From Nitrospiraceae bacterium (GTDB taxonomy: Bacteria; Nitrospirota; Nitrospiria; Nitrospirales; Nitrospiraceae), in contig CAKKRE010000022.1 of NCBI GenBank assembly GCA_919902505.1, positions 1 to 64,000 of the forward strand: a stretch of 64,000 nucleotides of DNA, read 5' to 3'. The position numbers and the translations under genes are program-made. A model generated the notes under the pieces. That model had not been told where the DNA came from, did not search any database, and worked only from the letters and a program-made list of their open reading frames with translations. Shown here one piece after another: positions 39,951 to 50,060 of this stretch; position 1 is the stretch's first letter; every line of letters begins with the position of its first letter.

Positions 39951-40658
39951 TTAAGCTGCAACGGCAGGATTGCCAACCCGCAACTCGACCTTGTTCTTGT
40001 CAGCCCATTCGCTTGCGATTTCGTAGGCTCGCTTGACTGTTGCAAGGTTCTTCGCCAATAGCATTTCTTTCTTGGCGAATTTTTTCTTGATCGCTTCGTC
40101 CAAGGAGGCGGTACCACCGGATGCCACGAACTTCTTGCCGAATCGTTCTTGCAAGGCGCCGTCGAGAGCTTCCATTGAGACGCATTTGGTAATACCTGCG
40201 ACCGAACCGATCATCGACATATTCGTCGAGAGCTCGGTGCCGGCGACTTCGATCGCGAGCTCAGTTCCCGCAATGTAGAACAAGGACACGTTCAGATCCT
40301 TAAGGCGATTGATATCTTCTTCTGACAAGAGGGGCTGGGCCGAGTTGATGATGACGACTCCGCCCTCTTTGACACCGGAGTAGAAGGGCATGGTGTAGCT
40401 CTTGCCCATCGTAATCACCTGGGGGTGAAACACTTCGATCACATCGGGAAATACCAGTTCACCTCGGTCATAGATCCGCTCAATCCCGATCCGACAGTAA
40501 CTTTCTGCCGGCGCCATTCGCTTTTCGGCGCCGAAGAATGGATTTGAAATGGAAAACTTTCCGTCCCGGTTGGCGGCCATGGCCATGACATGCGCTGCCG
40601 TCACGGCGCCCTGCCCACCCAACCCGGACATGCGAATATTGAGTCTCTTCTTGATCAT
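39951..40658 (-). CDS. porG: Pyruvate/2-oxoacid:ferredoxin oxidoreductase, gamma subunit
   Basis: A 235-residue subunit beginning MIKKRLNIRMSGLGGQGAVT, the Gly-rich start of the gamma domain, followed by GAEKRMAPAESYCRIG and VEVFHPQ-like segments. The gamma domain of this enzyme family helps bind CoA and completes the TPP site. The C-terminal region is Lys-rich (AIKKKFAKKEMLLAKNLATV). It is placed between the beta and delta genes with short gaps (17 and 23 bases), consistent with one transcript. The substrate (pyruvate or 2-oxoglutarate) cannot be set from this subunit alone. Confidence 0.88.
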   Translation of the reverse strand: MIKKRLNIRMSGLGGQGAVTAAHVMAMAANRDGKFSISNPFFGAEKRMAPAESYCRIGIERIYDRGELVFPDVIEVFHPQVITMGKSYTMPFYSGVKEGGVVIINSAQPLLSEEDINRLKDLNVSLFYIAGTELAIEVAGTELSTNMSMIGSVAGITKCVSMEALDGALQERFGKKFVASGGTASLDEAIKKKFAKKEMLLAKNLATVKRAYEIASEWADKNKVELRVGNPAVAA

Positions 40659-40675
40659 GAGCGACCTCCGATTCC

Positions 40676-41578
40676 TTAAGCTTTTCCCGCTAACTGTTTT
40701 GCGGCGGCTTTGCGTTCCTTGTCCTTAGCAGCCAGTTCAGCCAGGAGCTGCTTCGCCGGCTCGCTGACATACTCTTTATAAGCAAATCGCTCAGTTGGCT
40801 TTTCAGAGTCACGCATTTCCTGGAGGCCTTCCATGCTGTTCTTGCCGATTTCAAGGATGCATGGCGTGTACAGCTGGATATACGTAGGTCCAATTTCACG
40901 TGCAATGAGGACGGAATTCCGAATCACTTTTTCCACAAGTGACGGCTTGCTCACTGTGCAGTTAACGACGTAGTGACAGCCGGACTCTCGGGCAATTTCA
41001 GGCAAACGGACTTTGTCGAACAGTTTTCCAACCGGGGCCATTTTGGCAACGAAGCCTTTTTGCATCAGGCCGCTCTCCTGGCCACCGGTATTGGCGTACA
41101 GTTCATTGTCGAAACAGATGGTCGTGAACTTTTCCTGGCGGAACCAGGCTTGCAGGGTCATGTCCAAGCCGATATCCACCGTCGCACCATCGCCTGCCAA
41201 GACGACTACGTCTTTCACTCGGTCGGGGAATCTCACGCTCAGGGCTCGCTTCAGCCCGGATGCAATGGCGTTTTGATTGCCAAAGAGGGAGTGAATGTTG
41301 TGTACAGCCACCATAGGAAACACGAGGCTGGTACAGCCCGTGGAACCAACCATCACCGTATCCTCAGGGTTTGGAAGTGAGGCTAGGATATAGCGGAAGG
41401 CCATGGATTCAGGGCAACCGGCGCACAAGGAGTGCTGCTCAATCAGTTCTTTAGAGGTTCCGATATCTTTCCAGCCACGGTCTTCTTTCCCATAAGTCGC
41501 GCTTTGAACGAGGTCCTGATAGTCCGACGGCATGATGTCATATAGGTCCGGCGAAATTTTGATTCGCTCTTTGCTCAT
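40676..41578 (-). CDS. porB: Pyruvate/2-oxoacid:ferredoxin oxidoreductase, beta (TPP) subunit
   Basis: This 300-residue subunit binds thiamine pyrophosphate. The motif VVVLAGDGATVDIGLDMTLQ is the GDG...N-type cofactor site, followed by CFDNELYANTGGQESG. Cysteines in HSLCAGCPESMAF and in the later YTPC are placed as for the proximal Fe-S cluster of beta subunits. The C-terminal tail is Lys/Ala-rich. In autotrophs using the reductive TCA cycle the enzyme runs in the carboxylating direction, driven by reduced ferredoxin. That direction is inferred from the presumed organism. Confidence 0.92.
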   Translation of the reverse strand: MSKERIKISPDLYDIMPSDYQDLVQSATYGKEDRGWKDIGTSKELIEQHSLCAGCPESMAFRYILASLPNPEDTVMVGSTGCTSLVFPMVAVHNIHSLFGNQNAIASGLKRALSVRFPDRVKDVVVLAGDGATVDIGLDMTLQAWFRQEKFTTICFDNELYANTGGQESGLMQKGFVAKMAPVGKLFDKVRLPEIARESGCHYVVNCTVSKPSLVEKVIRNSVLIAREIGPTYIQLYTPCILEIGKNSMEGLQEMRDSEKPTERFAYKEYVSEPAKQLLAELAAKDKERKAAAKQLAGKA

Positions 41579-41647
41579 GTATGCCTCCTCAAGGCTTGGC
41601 TATCGCGTAATGATGGCTGAATGGATGGTGTCACAACTCAGCTACTA

Positions 41648-42859
41648 TCAGCTACCTCTTCCAGCGAGTGACTCGGAGCGCAAGCCTAGAGCCGTTTTGA
41701 TCTCTGAGGCAATGATTTCTGGCGGCATTGTCATTCCGCCACACACATGTGGGCCGGCATGAACACGCTCGCTGTTAGGGATAGTGGATTTGATTTCTTT
41801 CGCCAACCAGCCCGTCACGTTAAACTCGGGCACAAAAATGTGTTTCGCATTCTTGGTGGCCTCGCGAATTTCCTCTCCGGGCCAGGGACGGAGTGACTTC
41901 ACCTTCACCAGTCCGCAACGCACGCCTTCGTCTTCGAGCAGGCGGATAGCTTCTCGCCCCTGTGAGACCGCAGTGCCTGACGCAACAATCACGACCTCAG
42001 CATCGGTGTTTTCCGTATCGATCAGGCCATTGATCCACTTGATGGTGTGTTTGCGCGAGCGTTCAACCGCCGCCCAAATTTCTTGTTGCCAGGACGCGTG
42101 GGTGGCATAGCTGATGTAGTTGCTCTTCATAATGAACGGGTCACGCATCATTCGGACCGGCGGACACTCCATGTCCATGCAAGGCACGGGTGAGCGGTAG
42201 GGATCGTAAGGTGGCAGGCACATATCTGCTGGAGTGAGGTTCACGACGTCTTTCGTATGGGTCACAAAGAAGCCGTCACAGCATAGCGCCAGAGGTAAAT
42301 GCACTTCCGGCTCTTCCGATACAATGAAGCCTTTGAGGATCCAATCGAAAAAGTCCTGTGCCGTTTCTGCATGCCAAACCAGCATGCCCGTATTTAACAG
42401 GTAGGAAATCTCAATGGTATCCGGCTGAATCGACAACGGGGAGTTGATGCCGCGACACGTGACGATCATTTGAATCGGCAGACGCGCACCTGCCCACATA
42501 GGAAAGTTTTCCATCGCGCGCATGGTGCCGGGTCCTGCGGTCGTAGTGAACACCCGTGCGCCACCAAAGGCAGCGCCGGCACATTGGGACATAACGGCAA
42601 ACTCGCTCTCTCCTCGGAAATAGTCGCCGATATAGCCTTCAGCAAACAATTCGCCGATGAGGGCAGCAGCTTCGCTTTGAGGGGTGATGGGATAGGCAAT
42701 CATCACGTCGCAGCTTGCACGCCGCAAGGCTTCTTTAATAACCTCGCTGCCGGTATAAAAGGACGGGTTGCGAGGGGCCTCGTGCATCATCTTCCACGCA
42801 TCTGTATACGTCTGGCCCTTTTTATTCTGTGTCCCGATGTGGGATTTGATTTCCGCCAT
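41648..42859 (-). CDS. porA: Pyruvate/2-oxoacid:ferredoxin oxidoreductase, alpha subunit
   Basis: A 403-residue subunit. The N-terminal domain carries CDVMIAYPITPQSEAAALIG and FRGESEFAVMSQCAGAAFGG, then TTTAGPGTMRAMENFPMWAG, the classic blocks of the alpha chain. It shares the active site with the beta subunit. A C-terminal transketolase-type domain follows (VVIVASGTAVSQGREAIRLL, VKVKSLRPWPGEEIREATKN). It begins 42 bases after the epsilon-subunit gene and is followed by beta after about 70 bases. Confidence 0.92.
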   Translation of the reverse strand: MAEIKSHIGTQNKKGQTYTDAWKMMHEAPRNPSFYTGSEVIKEALRRASCDVMIAYPITPQSEAAALIGELFAEGYIGDYFRGESEFAVMSQCAGAAFGGARVFTTTAGPGTMRAMENFPMWAGARLPIQMIVTCRGINSPLSIQPDTIEISYLLNTGMLVWHAETAQDFFDWILKGFIVSEEPEVHLPLALCCDGFFVTHTKDVVNLTPADMCLPPYDPYRSPVPCMDMECPPVRMMRDPFIMKSNYISYATHASWQQEIWAAVERSRKHTIKWINGLIDTENTDAEVVIVASGTAVSQGREAIRLLEDEGVRCGLVKVKSLRPWPGEEIREATKNAKHIFVPEFNVTGWLAKEIKSTIPNSERVHAGPHVCGGMTMPPEIIASEIKTALGLRSESLAGRGS

Positions 42860-42901
42860 GGACTCGGCCTCCTTTTAATCGTTAGAAGTGCTTGAAGCCA
42901 C

Positions 42902-43537
42902 TTAGTTTGACGCGCTGGTCTTTGCTGTGGTCAGCCGCGGTTTGACCGTCCCCTTGAGTTTACGGATCCATTCGCCGAGCTTGATGATTTTCTCCACAGA
43001 GGCATCTCTAAAGGAGAGCATGGCATCTTCATGCCCTGCCTGAGCGCACATCGCGACGGTATAGCAGGACGTTCCGCCCCGGATGATCTTAAGCGACAGA
43101 TTCGCCTGGTGGCAGTGCACGCCGATGAACATGCAGCAGTCAATCTTGTTATGCCAGATGGTCAGGTTCGGGTGGTTGGGATTGATTTCCACTTCGGGAT
43201 TGATCTTCGGATACTTAGGACGATAGTCCGGCATCGGAATCAGCATCGGTTTCTGCCCGGGCTGAACGCACTCCTTCAAAATTTCGTACAGTTTTCTGAC
43301 GGCAGCGGCTTTCTTGGCGGCCTTTTCGTTCCAGGCCCACAAGACTAAGGGGCCCGGGAAAATGGTCGGTACCTGTGCCATCAGGAACTGGCGTGCTGCT
43401 TCCTCGTATGCTTTTTCCTCAGGAACGATCACGCCGTTGATATGTGCCTCGCCTGGATTGGGGAGGTAGATCCCCATGGAGGCTGCTGCCGGTGGCAGGA
43501 AGTGCTCTGGGCCTGGTAACACGCGATACTGAGTCAT
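42902..43537 (-). CDS. porE: Fifth (epsilon) subunit of the 2-oxoacid:ferredoxin oxidoreductase
   Basis: The first gene of the operon, about 211 residues from ATG 43537 (MTQYRVLPGPEHFLPPAAAS). A fifth subunit is known from Hydrogenobacter and Nitrospira enzymes of the reductive TCA cycle and is sometimes annotated as CO-dehydrogenase-beta-like. Features visible are PMPDYRPKYPKINPEVEINP, NKIDCCMFIGVHCHQANLSL (a cysteine/histidine cluster) and GGTSCYTVAMCAQAGHEDAM. The role is unknown; structural or assembly functions have been suggested. The gene is set apart from a promoter by a leader of about 200 bases. Confidence 0.78.
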   Translation of the reverse strand: MTQYRVLPGPEHFLPPAAASMGIYLPNPGEAHINGVIVPEEKAYEEAARQFLMAQVPTIFPGPLVLWAWNEKAAKKAAAVRKLYEILKECVQPGQKPMLIPMPDYRPKYPKINPEVEINPNHPNLTIWHNKIDCCMFIGVHCHQANLSLKIIRGGTSCYTVAMCAQAGHEDAMLSFRDASVEKIIKLGEWIRKLKGTVKPRLTTAKTSASN

Positions 43538-43745
43538 TCGAACCTGCTCTCTTTTTGGGGTTAACAACTTGGAGAAGGGGCACCCTCGGTTAAAGCGTGG
43601 GGTCAGGTCACTCTATGCTTTCTCGATGTTTCTCTGCAACACGGCAGAAGGCCCACTGTGGGGAAATTTAGGGCCAGCGCTGGAGAAAGCTGTTAGGTCT
43701 TTTGAACTAGAGTGATGTGGCCTTCACAAACGGCGCTAAGTGCGC

Positions 43746-43775
43746 ATTATAGGTGGCGATCTTTCGGGTTGTCAA
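43746..43775 (-). promoter_or_regulatory. Strong promoter of the porEABGD operon
   Basis: On the minus strand TTGACA (43775-43770), an 18-base spacer and TATAAT (43751-43746). Both boxes match consensus exactly. The predicted transcript starts near 43739, leaving a leader of about 200 bases before porE. Confidence 0.75.
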
Positions 43776-43871
43776 TCTGAGGGATATGCGGGACGGCTAC
43801 GCAGTGTTAGTGGGACGTAGGTGCTCACTCTAGCTACGAGCAACTGACCTCCGATCCCGGAAGAACGTTAA

Positions 43872-44159
43872 TTATGTGTACGATTGTGAAGCGGGAAATA
43901 CCTGTTTGAAGGGATGAACTTCCACGCGTTCAAAAATTCCGTGCACTGTATAGGGGTCTTCTTGGGCGATCCGCTTCGCTTCTTCGAGAGAATCTGCCTC
44001 TATGATGATCAGACTCCCTGCCTGGTCAGTGAACGGGCCGGCTAGGAGCACTCGCCCTGCGCGATTCAATGGCTCCAGTCCGGCCAGATGAGCGGTACGG
44101 TGAATTTTGCGTTTTGCTTGGCCGTCGGGCCCATCAAAGCCAAGGATGACGAATGTCAT
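43872..44159 (-). CDS. YciI-family small protein
   Basis: This protein has about 95 residues from ATG 44159 (MTFVILGFDGPDGQAKRKIH). The layout is that of YciI-like proteins: an N-terminal strand, a HRTAHLAGLEPLNRAGRVLL helix-turn, GSLIIIEADSLEEAKRIAQE, then DPYTVHGIFERVEVHPFKQV. The family has a ferredoxin-like fold with a conserved His/Asp pair and no firmly known reaction. A TTG at 44168 is an alternative start. It follows the DUF2203 gene by 18 bases on the same strand. Confidence 0.8.
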   Translation of the reverse strand: MTFVILGFDGPDGQAKRKIHRTAHLAGLEPLNRAGRVLLAGPFTDQAGSLIIIEADSLEEAKRIAQEDPYTVHGIFERVEVHPFKQVFPASQSYT

Positions 44160-44177
44160 GGAGGGCAAAGTCCTTTG

Positions 44178-44591
44178 CTATCTGGTGGTTTCGTCAAGCG
44201 GATGGCGATCTTTGTATCCGCAGGACGTTTCGTGCCACCATCGAATTTCATGCTCACCAAACTTCCAACACAGGTAGACCACATGACCTTCGAGTTGATA
44301 TGGAAAGTCACATAGCCCGAGATCGACGTCTTTGATGACCACGCCGAGTTCATGAATCGTCTGGAGGCTTCCGCTGATCTCGTGGAGGGCTCGAATATAG
44401 AGCGCTCCAACAGGGCTTCCGCCGCCTGACGCGGCCTGCGCACTGGCTTTACTCACCTCTTCCTTCGTGCTCGCGATGACGGTTTTGGCTCGACGTACCG
44501 CGGCAAATCGCTGATTGAGTTGAGGGAGGAGTTCGTTGGCTTCGGCCAACGTAAATATGCGATCCGGTGTGTCGTTGTCTGATTTGGCCAT
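44178..44591 (-). CDS. DUF2203-family protein
   Basis: A 137-residue protein recognised by IFTLAEANELLPQLNQRFAA at the N-terminus and by FPYQLEGHVVYLCWKFGEHE plus IRWWHETSCGYKDRHPLDE at the C-terminus, the conserved ends of DUF2203 proteins. The middle is helical with a Gly/Ala-rich turn (ASAQAASGGGSPVG). Function unknown. It is probably co-transcribed with the YciI gene and divergent from rho. Confidence 0.85.
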   Translation of the reverse strand: MAKSDNDTPDRIFTLAEANELLPQLNQRFAAVRRAKTVIASTKEEVSKASAQAASGGGSPVGALYIRALHEISGSLQTIHELGVVIKDVDLGLCDFPYQLEGHVVYLCWKFGEHEIRWWHETSCGYKDRHPLDETTR

Positions 44592-45103
44592 GAAAATTTC
44601 CCCGCGCGATCTTTAACATATCACTCTACGGCCTGCAACCGAGACGCCAGTCCACACTTGGGTTTTACTTATTAGGGAGACCGGTATGTGACGATCGGAG
44701 CGTTATGGGGCTAGGAAGAAGGTGTGTTGTGGTTCGAAGGACGACGGACCAGACGTTAATGTATTGACAATGTTCGGGGTCGGCGCTAAGATCAGCTCAA
44801 CTTCGCGATTTGTAGAAATTGCTTTACCTTCTGTGCATCAGCTTCCGAGACCCATCTCAAGCATAAATTCCCAAGGGCAGTGCAGCAGCAGTTGTGCAAT
44901 AGTGGGTTGTTTTCATTTCCGCAAAATTTAAATCGACAACACCTTCATCGAACCATCCTGCCGTAGACAACCAGCAGGTCGACATCTAGACAATCACTTC
45001 CGTGAATTCGTTCATGACCACTAAATCGTTTTTCTCATTTTGGGGAGCTGTCGGGTTGAGAGCCCGATAGGGAAGAGGTATGACACAGGTTAAAGGGGAA
45101 GTT
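44592..45103 (+). promoter_or_regulatory. Intergenic region and long leader of rho
   Basis: No gene is seen here. A consensus-like promoter, TTGACA (44764-44769), 17-base spacer and TAAGAT (44787-44792), would give a rho leader of about 305 bases. Long leaders are known for autoregulated rho genes. Confidence 0.5.
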
Positions 45104-46351
45104 ATGCATCTCGCGGAACTCAAGCAGAAGTCGATTGCCGACCTGAATGAGGTGGCGCGGGATCTGAAGATTGAGGGGGCGGCAAACCTGCGCAAGCAGG
45201 AGCTCATTTTTGCCATTCTCCAAGCACAGACTGAGAAAAACGGTGTTGTGTTTGGCGAAGGAGTGCTGGAGACCTTGCCGGATGGTTTTGGGTTTCTACG
45301 CGCACCTGACTCGAATTATCTCCCCGGGCCTGACGATATCTATATCTCCCCCTCACAGATTCGCCGATTCAACCTCCGGACGGGCGATATTGTGTCGGGG
45401 CAAATACGTCCGCCCAAGGAGAGTGAGCGTTATTTCGCTTTGCTCAAGGTGGAGAAGGTTAACTATGAGGATCCTGAAGTCGCGCGTGACAAGATCCTGT
45501 TCGATAACCTGACCCCCCTCTATCCTGAAGAGCGCCTCAATCTTGAATTCGACCGGGAAGAGTACTGCACACGTGTAATGGATCTCACGACGCCGATCGG
45601 CAAGGGGCAGCGCGGCCTGATCGTCGCCGCACCGCGAACCGGAAAAACCATGCTGCTCCAGGCGATCGCCCGCGCGATTCTGAAAAATCACAAGGAAGTC
45701 ACGCTTATCGTCCTGCTAATTGATGAGCGACCTGAAGAAGTCACAGATTGGCAGCGACAAGTGAAAGCTGAAGTGATCAGTTCTACATTCGACGAACCGG
45801 CACAGCGCCATGCTCAGGTTGCGGAAATGGTGCTGGAAAAGGCAAAGCGGCTGGTCGAGCATAAGAAAGATGTCGTGATCCTCCTCGATAGCATCACCCG
45901 CTTGGCCAGGGCCTACAATACGATTGCCCCTCCGAGCGGGAAGGTGCTCTCGGGCGGATTGGATTCCAACGCCTTGCAGCGTCCGAAACGATTCTTCGGC
46001 GCCGCCAGAAACATTGAAAACGGCGGGAGCTTGACGATCATGGCGACTGCGCTAATCGATACCGGCAGCCGCATGGACGATGTGATCTTCGAAGAATTCA
46101 AGGGAACTGGTAACATGGAAGTGCACTTGGATCGTCGCCTGGCCGACAAGCGTTTGTTCCCGGCGATCGATATCAGTCAGTCCGGGACCCGCAAGGAAGA
46201 GTTGTTGGTCGACCGCGATCGATTGAACAAGATGTGGATCCTACGGAAGGTGTTGAGCCCATTGGGGACGATGGAAGCCATGGAATTCTTAATGGACAAG
46301 ATCGGCGGCACCAAAACCAATCAGGAATTTTTGCAATCCATGAATCGTTAG
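45104..46351 (+). CDS. rho: Transcription termination factor Rho
   Basis: This protein has about 415 residues. ATG 45104 ([20 protein letters not shown]) is the usual family start and has AGGGG placed upstream; the track's start at 45080 is 8 codons earlier. An N-terminal Rho-N helix bundle precedes the cold-shock RNA-binding domain (about 50-115: [20 protein letters not shown]). The hexameric RecA-type ATPase has Walker A APRTGKT (about 178) and Walker [17 protein letters not shown]. The Q-loop and R-loop region includes [20 protein letters not shown]. No large insertion between domains is present. rpmE follows after about 100 bases. Confidence 0.97.
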   Translation: MHLAELKQKSIADLNEVARDLKIEGAANLRKQELIFAILQAQTEKNGVVFGEGVLETLPDGFGFLRAPDSNYLPGPDDIYISPSQIRRFNLRTGDIVSGQIRPPKESERYFALLKVEKVNYEDPEVARDKILFDNLTPLYPEERLNLEFDREEYCTRVMDLTTPIGKGQRGLIVAAPRTGKTMLLQAIARAILKNHKEVTLIVLLIDERPEEVTDWQRQVKAEVISSTFDEPAQRHAQVAEMVLEKAKRLVEHKKDVVILLDSITRLARAYNTIAPPSGKVLSGGLDSNALQRPKRFFGAARNIENGGSLTIMATALIDTGSRMDDVIFEEFKGTGNMEVHLDRRLADKRLFPAIDISQSGTRKEELLVDRDRLNKMWILRKVLSPLGTMEAMEFLMDKIGGTKTNQEFLQSMNR

Positions 46352-46451
46352 ATGTCGCGCTTGCCAGTGCAGGTCACTCCAGTGTAAAGTCGTGCACCCT
46401 GGCGAGCAGGACCGGGCGAGTCAACGAATCAAGGGTAGTAGAGGAGCACGC

Positions 46452-46658
46452 ATGCAAAAGGGAATTCATCCAGTCTACCGTGAAGCGACTGTGCATTGTG
46501 CTTGCGGGAACACGTTCAAGACACGATCCACCATTGGCAACATCAAGGTCGACATCTGTGCCGGGTGCCATCCCTTCTTTACGGGAACCCAGAAAATCGT
46601 CGATACCGAAGGGCGTGTCGAACGGTTCAAGAAGAAGTACGCCAAAAAAGATAAGTAG
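46452..46658 (+). CDS. rpmE: 50S ribosomal protein L31
   Basis: A 68-residue protein from ATG 46452: [20 protein letters not shown]. The pairs CAC (16-18) and CAGC (36-39) are the zinc ligands of the C+ form of L31, which acts also as a zinc store. The track ORF begins 60 bases earlier, but GGAG precedes the ATG at 46452. It is followed by the terminator at 46679-46709. Confidence 0.96.
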   Translation: MQKGIHPVYREATVHCACGNTFKTRSTIGNIKVDICAGCHPFFTGTQKIVDTEGRVERFKKKYAKKDK

Positions 46659-46678
46659 GCTTCAGTCAGGACATCATG

Positions 46679-46718
46679 GAGACCCTGCTTCCTTTTGGGG
46701 CAGGGTCTCTTGTTTTTT
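46679..46718 (+). terminator. Rho-independent terminator after rpmE
   Basis: The stem GAGACCCTGC / GCAGGGTCTC (46679-46688 and 46700-46709) is followed by TTGTTTTTTGG. It separates rho-rpmE from the prfA unit. Confidence 0.85.
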
Positions 46719-46753
46719 GGGGTCAAGCGGGCTACGGCCGGAATGGGCGGGAC

Positions 46754-47836
46754 ATGGAAGATGGGCTGATCAAGAAGTGGGAAGGCATGGCTGCGCGCTT
46801 CCAAGAGTTGACCAATCAGCTCATGGATCCGGCTGTCCTCAATCAGCCGGGTATGATCCACAAGCTGAACAAGGAGCGGACAGAGTTGGAAGAGCCGGCG
46901 CTTCAATTCGTCGCCTACTGCGAGGCGAAGCAGCAACTAGACGAGGTATCTGCCATGCTCCAGGACGCCTCGACAGGGGCGGACATGAAGCAGCTGTTTG
47001 TAGAAGAGAACGAGCAGCTGAAGCAACGGGTGCTGGATCTCGAAGAACAGGCCAAAGACTTTCTCACCCCGAAGGACCCACGGGACGAGAAGAATATGTT
47101 TCTCGAAATTCGAGCTGGAACGGGTGGGGATGAGGCAGCCCTGTTTGCCGGAGACCTGTTCCGGATGTACCTCAAGTATGCCGAGCGCAACCGGTTGAAG
47201 TTGGAAGTCGTCGATGCGTCTGAGACCGGAATTGGTGGTTATCGGGAGGTGATCGCTCTACTCGAAGGGAAGGGCGCGTACGGTCGTCTCCGGTACGAAA
47301 GTGGAGTGCACCGTGTGCAGCGGGTGCCGACCACGGAAGCCAGTGGGAGAATTCATACCTCGACCGTGACGGTGGCGGTCATGCCGGAGGTGGACGAAGT
47401 CGAGGTGCATATCGATCCGAAGGATTTGCGTATCGACACGTTTTGTTCGTCAGGTGCGGGCGGGCAGAGTGTCAATACGACCTATTCGGCGGTCCGTATT
47501 ACCCACATTCCAACCGGTGTGGTCGTCAGCTGCCAGGATGAACGGTCGCAGCTCAAGAATCGAACCAAAGCCATGCGGAATTTGCGGGCTCGTATCGTCG
47601 AAGCCGAGCGTGAAAAACAGGATGCGGAAATCGCGCAAAACCGGAAATCGCAGGTGGGAACGGGTGATCGAAGCGAAAAGATCCGCACCTACAACTTCCC
47701 TCAGAACCGTGTGACCGATCATCGCATTGGCCTGACGGTCCATAAGCTCGATCAAGTCTTGGCCGGTGATCTGGAAGAGATTGTTCAGGCGCTACGCGCG
47801 CACTATGAGCATGTAGCTTCCTTGGAAGCCACATGA
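46754..47836 (+). CDS. prfA: Peptide chain release factor 1
   Basis: A 360-residue factor that reads UAA and UAG. The stop-codon recognition segment is [17 protein letters not shown] (P-x-T type, about residue 190). The GGQ motif that triggers hydrolysis is in [20 protein letters not shown] (about 235). The start ATG 46754 ([20 protein letters not shown]) is preferred over the tracked 46676, which lies inside the terminator hairpin. The stop overlaps the start of prmC (ATGA), so the factor and its methylase are coupled. Confidence 0.96.
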   Translation: MEDGLIKKWEGMAARFQELTNQLMDPAVLNQPGMIHKLNKERTELEEPALQFVAYCEAKQQLDEVSAMLQDASTGADMKQLFVEENEQLKQRVLDLEEQAKDFLTPKDPRDEKNMFLEIRAGTGGDEAALFAGDLFRMYLKYAERNRLKLEVVDASETGIGGYREVIALLEGKGAYGRLRYESGVHRVQRVPTTEASGRIHTSTVTVAVMPEVDEVEVHIDPKDLRIDTFCSSGAGGQSVNTTYSAVRITHIPTGVVVSCQDERSQLKNRTKAMRNLRARIVEAEREKQDAEIAQNRKSQVGTGDRSEKIRTYNFPQNRVTDHRIGLTVHKLDQVLAGDLEEIVQALRAHYEHVASLEAT

Positions 47837-48798
47837 GTACGGAGCAGCTCGGCATTGCCGCCACTCCCGCAGCCACCATCCGTTCCTTGCTGGCTGAAGC
47901 TGAGCGGCGTCTGCATGCGGCCGGTATCGAGCAGCCGGCATTGGAGGCTGCCTGGCTGTTGGAGCATGTGCTGCATCTCTCGCCGCTCATGCAGCGGGTA
48001 AAGGCCGAGCGTCCGGTGCCGGCGCTGGACTATGCGAGGGTGCAAGCGCTGGTCGCACGGCGCGCCAACCGTGAGCCGCTGCAGTATCTGCTGGGTACGC
48101 AAGAGTTTTGGGGGCGGGAATTCCGTGTCACGTCCGCGGTCCTTATTCCACGGCCGGAGAGTGTCTTATTGGTTCGAGAGGCGATCCGCCGGTGCGGGCA
48201 GAATCCCGCCGCGATAGTGGTAGATGTGGGGACCGGGTCCGGCTGTCTGGCCGTGTCGGTGGCGTCGGCCCTGCCTGCCGCGCGAGTGCTGGCGATCGAT
48301 GCCTCGGCTGACGCATTGGCTGTGGCGCGGGCCAACATGGAACAACACGGACTCGATGCACGAATTGAATGTATGCAGGGAGATCTCCTTACGCCGTTGG
48401 TCGAACGTGGGTTCGCGAGTCAAATTGACGTGATGGTGTCGAATCCTCCTTATATCCCCGACCTCGACCTGATGACGCTCCAGCCTGAAGTGCGATGTTT
48501 CGAGCCGCGTTTGGCGTTAGCCGGCGGGCCCGATGGAATGGACGTGCATCGTCGGCTTCTCCAGCAAGCGCCGATCTATTTGAAAGCGGGTGGTACGCTG
48601 CTGATGGAAGTGGGCCTTGGTCAGGCGGCGTCGGTCTGCCGCGAGGCCGAGGAAAGCGGATGGTTTCGCACCTACGATGTTCTGCGGGACGAAGGTGGCA
48701 TTGACCGCGTGGTCTGTTTCGAGAAAAAAGAAGAGGAGACGAATCCTCAGAGCGGTCAACCAAGCATCCAAACGGCAACGAGCAGATCGTCTTCTTAA
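47833..48798 (+). CDS. prmC: Release-factor glutamine methyltransferase PrmC (HemK)
   Basis: A 321-residue enzyme that methylates the Gln of the GGQ motif in release factors. The N-terminal helical domain (about 15-90, with [20 protein letters not shown]) docks the factor. The methyltransferase domain has [20 protein letters not shown] and the catalytic NPPYIPDLD (about 205). It follows prfA with a four-base overlap, the typical arrangement. The last about 20 residues ([18 protein letters not shown]) are an additional hydrophilic tail. Confidence 0.95.
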   Translation: MSTEQLGIAATPAATIRSLLAEAERRLHAAGIEQPALEAAWLLEHVLHLSPLMQRVKAERPVPALDYARVQALVARRANREPLQYLLGTQEFWGREFRVTSAVLIPRPESVLLVREAIRRCGQNPAAIVVDVGTGSGCLAVSVASALPAARVLAIDASADALAVARANMEQHGLDARIECMQGDLLTPLVERGFASQIDVMVSNPPYIPDLDLMTLQPEVRCFEPRLALAGGPDGMDVHRRLLQQAPIYLKAGGTLLMEVGLGQAASVCREAEESGWFRTYDVLRDEGGIDRVVCFEKKEEETNPQSGQPSIQTATSRSSS

Positions 48799-48803
48799 TT
48801 CTC

Positions 48804-50060
48804 ATGGACCAAATCATTATCCAGGGTGGCAGGCCGTTACGAGGGGAAGTTCGCACCAGCGGGGCGAAAAACGCCGCATTGCCGATTCTCGCGTCGACCA
48901 TTCTTGGCGGCGGGGAATGTGTGCTGTCGAATATGCCTCGGGTCGTCGATGTCCTGACGATGGGGAAGTTGCTCGGCATGTTGGGCATCGCGGTCACCCA
49001 GGAAGGTGAGCACACGGTGGTACAGGCCCACACCGTGGGTTCCACCGAAGCGCCGTACGATCTTGTTCGAACCATGCGGGCCTCCGTCTTAGTGCTGGGA
49101 CCCCTGGTGGCCAGGTTGGGTGAGGCGAAGGTGTCGCTTCCAGGCGGTTGTGCGATCGGGTCTCGCCCGGTCAACTTCCACCTCGCCGGCTTGGAAAAAA
49201 TGGGCGCGACCGTCGAAATCGAGCACGGCTATATTAAGGCGACCGCACGTCGTTTGAGAGGAGCGCGTATTTACTTCGATACGCCCAGCGTGACCGGTAC
49301 TGAGAACCTCATGATGGCAGCCGTCCTGGCCGAGGGAACTACGGTGCTCGAAAACGCGGCGAAAGAACCCGAAATCACCGATCTGGCCGCCTTTCTCATC
49401 AAACGCGGCGCGCGCATCACCGGGGCGGGCACGGACATGATTACGATTGAGGGTGTGACGGAGCTGCACGGCGCGGATCATACCGTGATCCCCGACCGGA
49501 TTGAGGCGGGTACCTATCTTATCGCCGGAGCCATTACCGGCGGTGAGGTGGTGGTTGATTGCTGTCGCCCGGAGCACATGGAGCCGCTGTTGGTGAAACT
49601 GCGGGAGAGTGGCGTGGAGTTGATCGAGGAAAAGGAACGGATTCGCCTCACGGTCACCGGGCGCTTGAAAGGGACGAATGTCCGGACCAGCCCGCATCCT
49701 GGTTTTCCTACTGATATGCAGGCACAGTTTGTCGCGCTCATGTCGGTGGCCGAGGGAACCAGCGTCGTCACGGAAACGATTTTCGAAAGCCGGTTCATGC
49801 ATGTGGAGGAGTTGCGCCGTATGGGCGCGGATATTCGAGTCGAAGGGAACCGGGTGGTCATTACGGGCAAAGAACGGTTAACAGGTGCTCCGGTCATGGC
49901 CTCGGACCTTCGCGCCAGCGCCGGACTGATCGTGGCCGGGCTCGCCGCCGAGGGCACGACGGAAGTCTCGCGGGTCTATCACCTCGATCGAGGCTACGAG
50001 CGTCTCGAAGAGAAGTTCAGAGCGTTGGGCGCCAGTGTCGAGCGGAGAAAGGGGAAGTGA
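48804..50060 (+). CDS. murA: UDP-N-acetylglucosamine 1-carboxyvinyltransferase
   Basis: A 418-residue enzyme for the first committed step of peptidoglycan synthesis, adding enolpyruvate from PEP to UDP-GlcNAc. The start [20 protein letters not shown] carries the conserved Lys in [10 protein letters not shown]. The catalytic Cys lies in [16 protein letters not shown] (about residue 115), so the enzyme should be of the fosfomycin-sensitive Cys type. [17 protein letters not shown] is the usual hinge region. It is followed by hisG with a four-base overlap, so a cell-wall gene heads the his operon. Confidence 0.97.
   Translation: MDQIIIQGGRPLRGEVRTSGAKNAALPILASTILGGGECVLSNMPRVVDVLTMGKLLGMLGIAVTQEGEHTVVQAHTVGSTEAPYDLVRTMRASVLVLGPLVARLGEAKVSLPGGCAIGSRPVNFHLAGLEKMGATVEIEHGYIKATARRLRGARIYFDTPSVTGTENLMMAAVLAEGTTVLENAAKEPEITDLAAFLIKRGARITGAGTDMITIEGVTELHGADHTVIPDRIEAGTYLIAGAITGGEVVVDCCRPEHMEPLLVKLRESGVELIEEKERIRLTVTGRLKGTNVRTSPHPGFPTDMQAQFVALMSVAEGTSVVTETIFESRFMHVEELRRMGADIRVEGNRVVITGKERLTGAPVMASDLRASAGLIVAGLAAEGTTEVSRVYHLDRGYERLEEKFRALGASVERRKGK

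Noticed and set aside
44722-44931. Plus-strand ORF upstream of rho
   Set aside because: It overlaps the predicted promoter and has no coding character.
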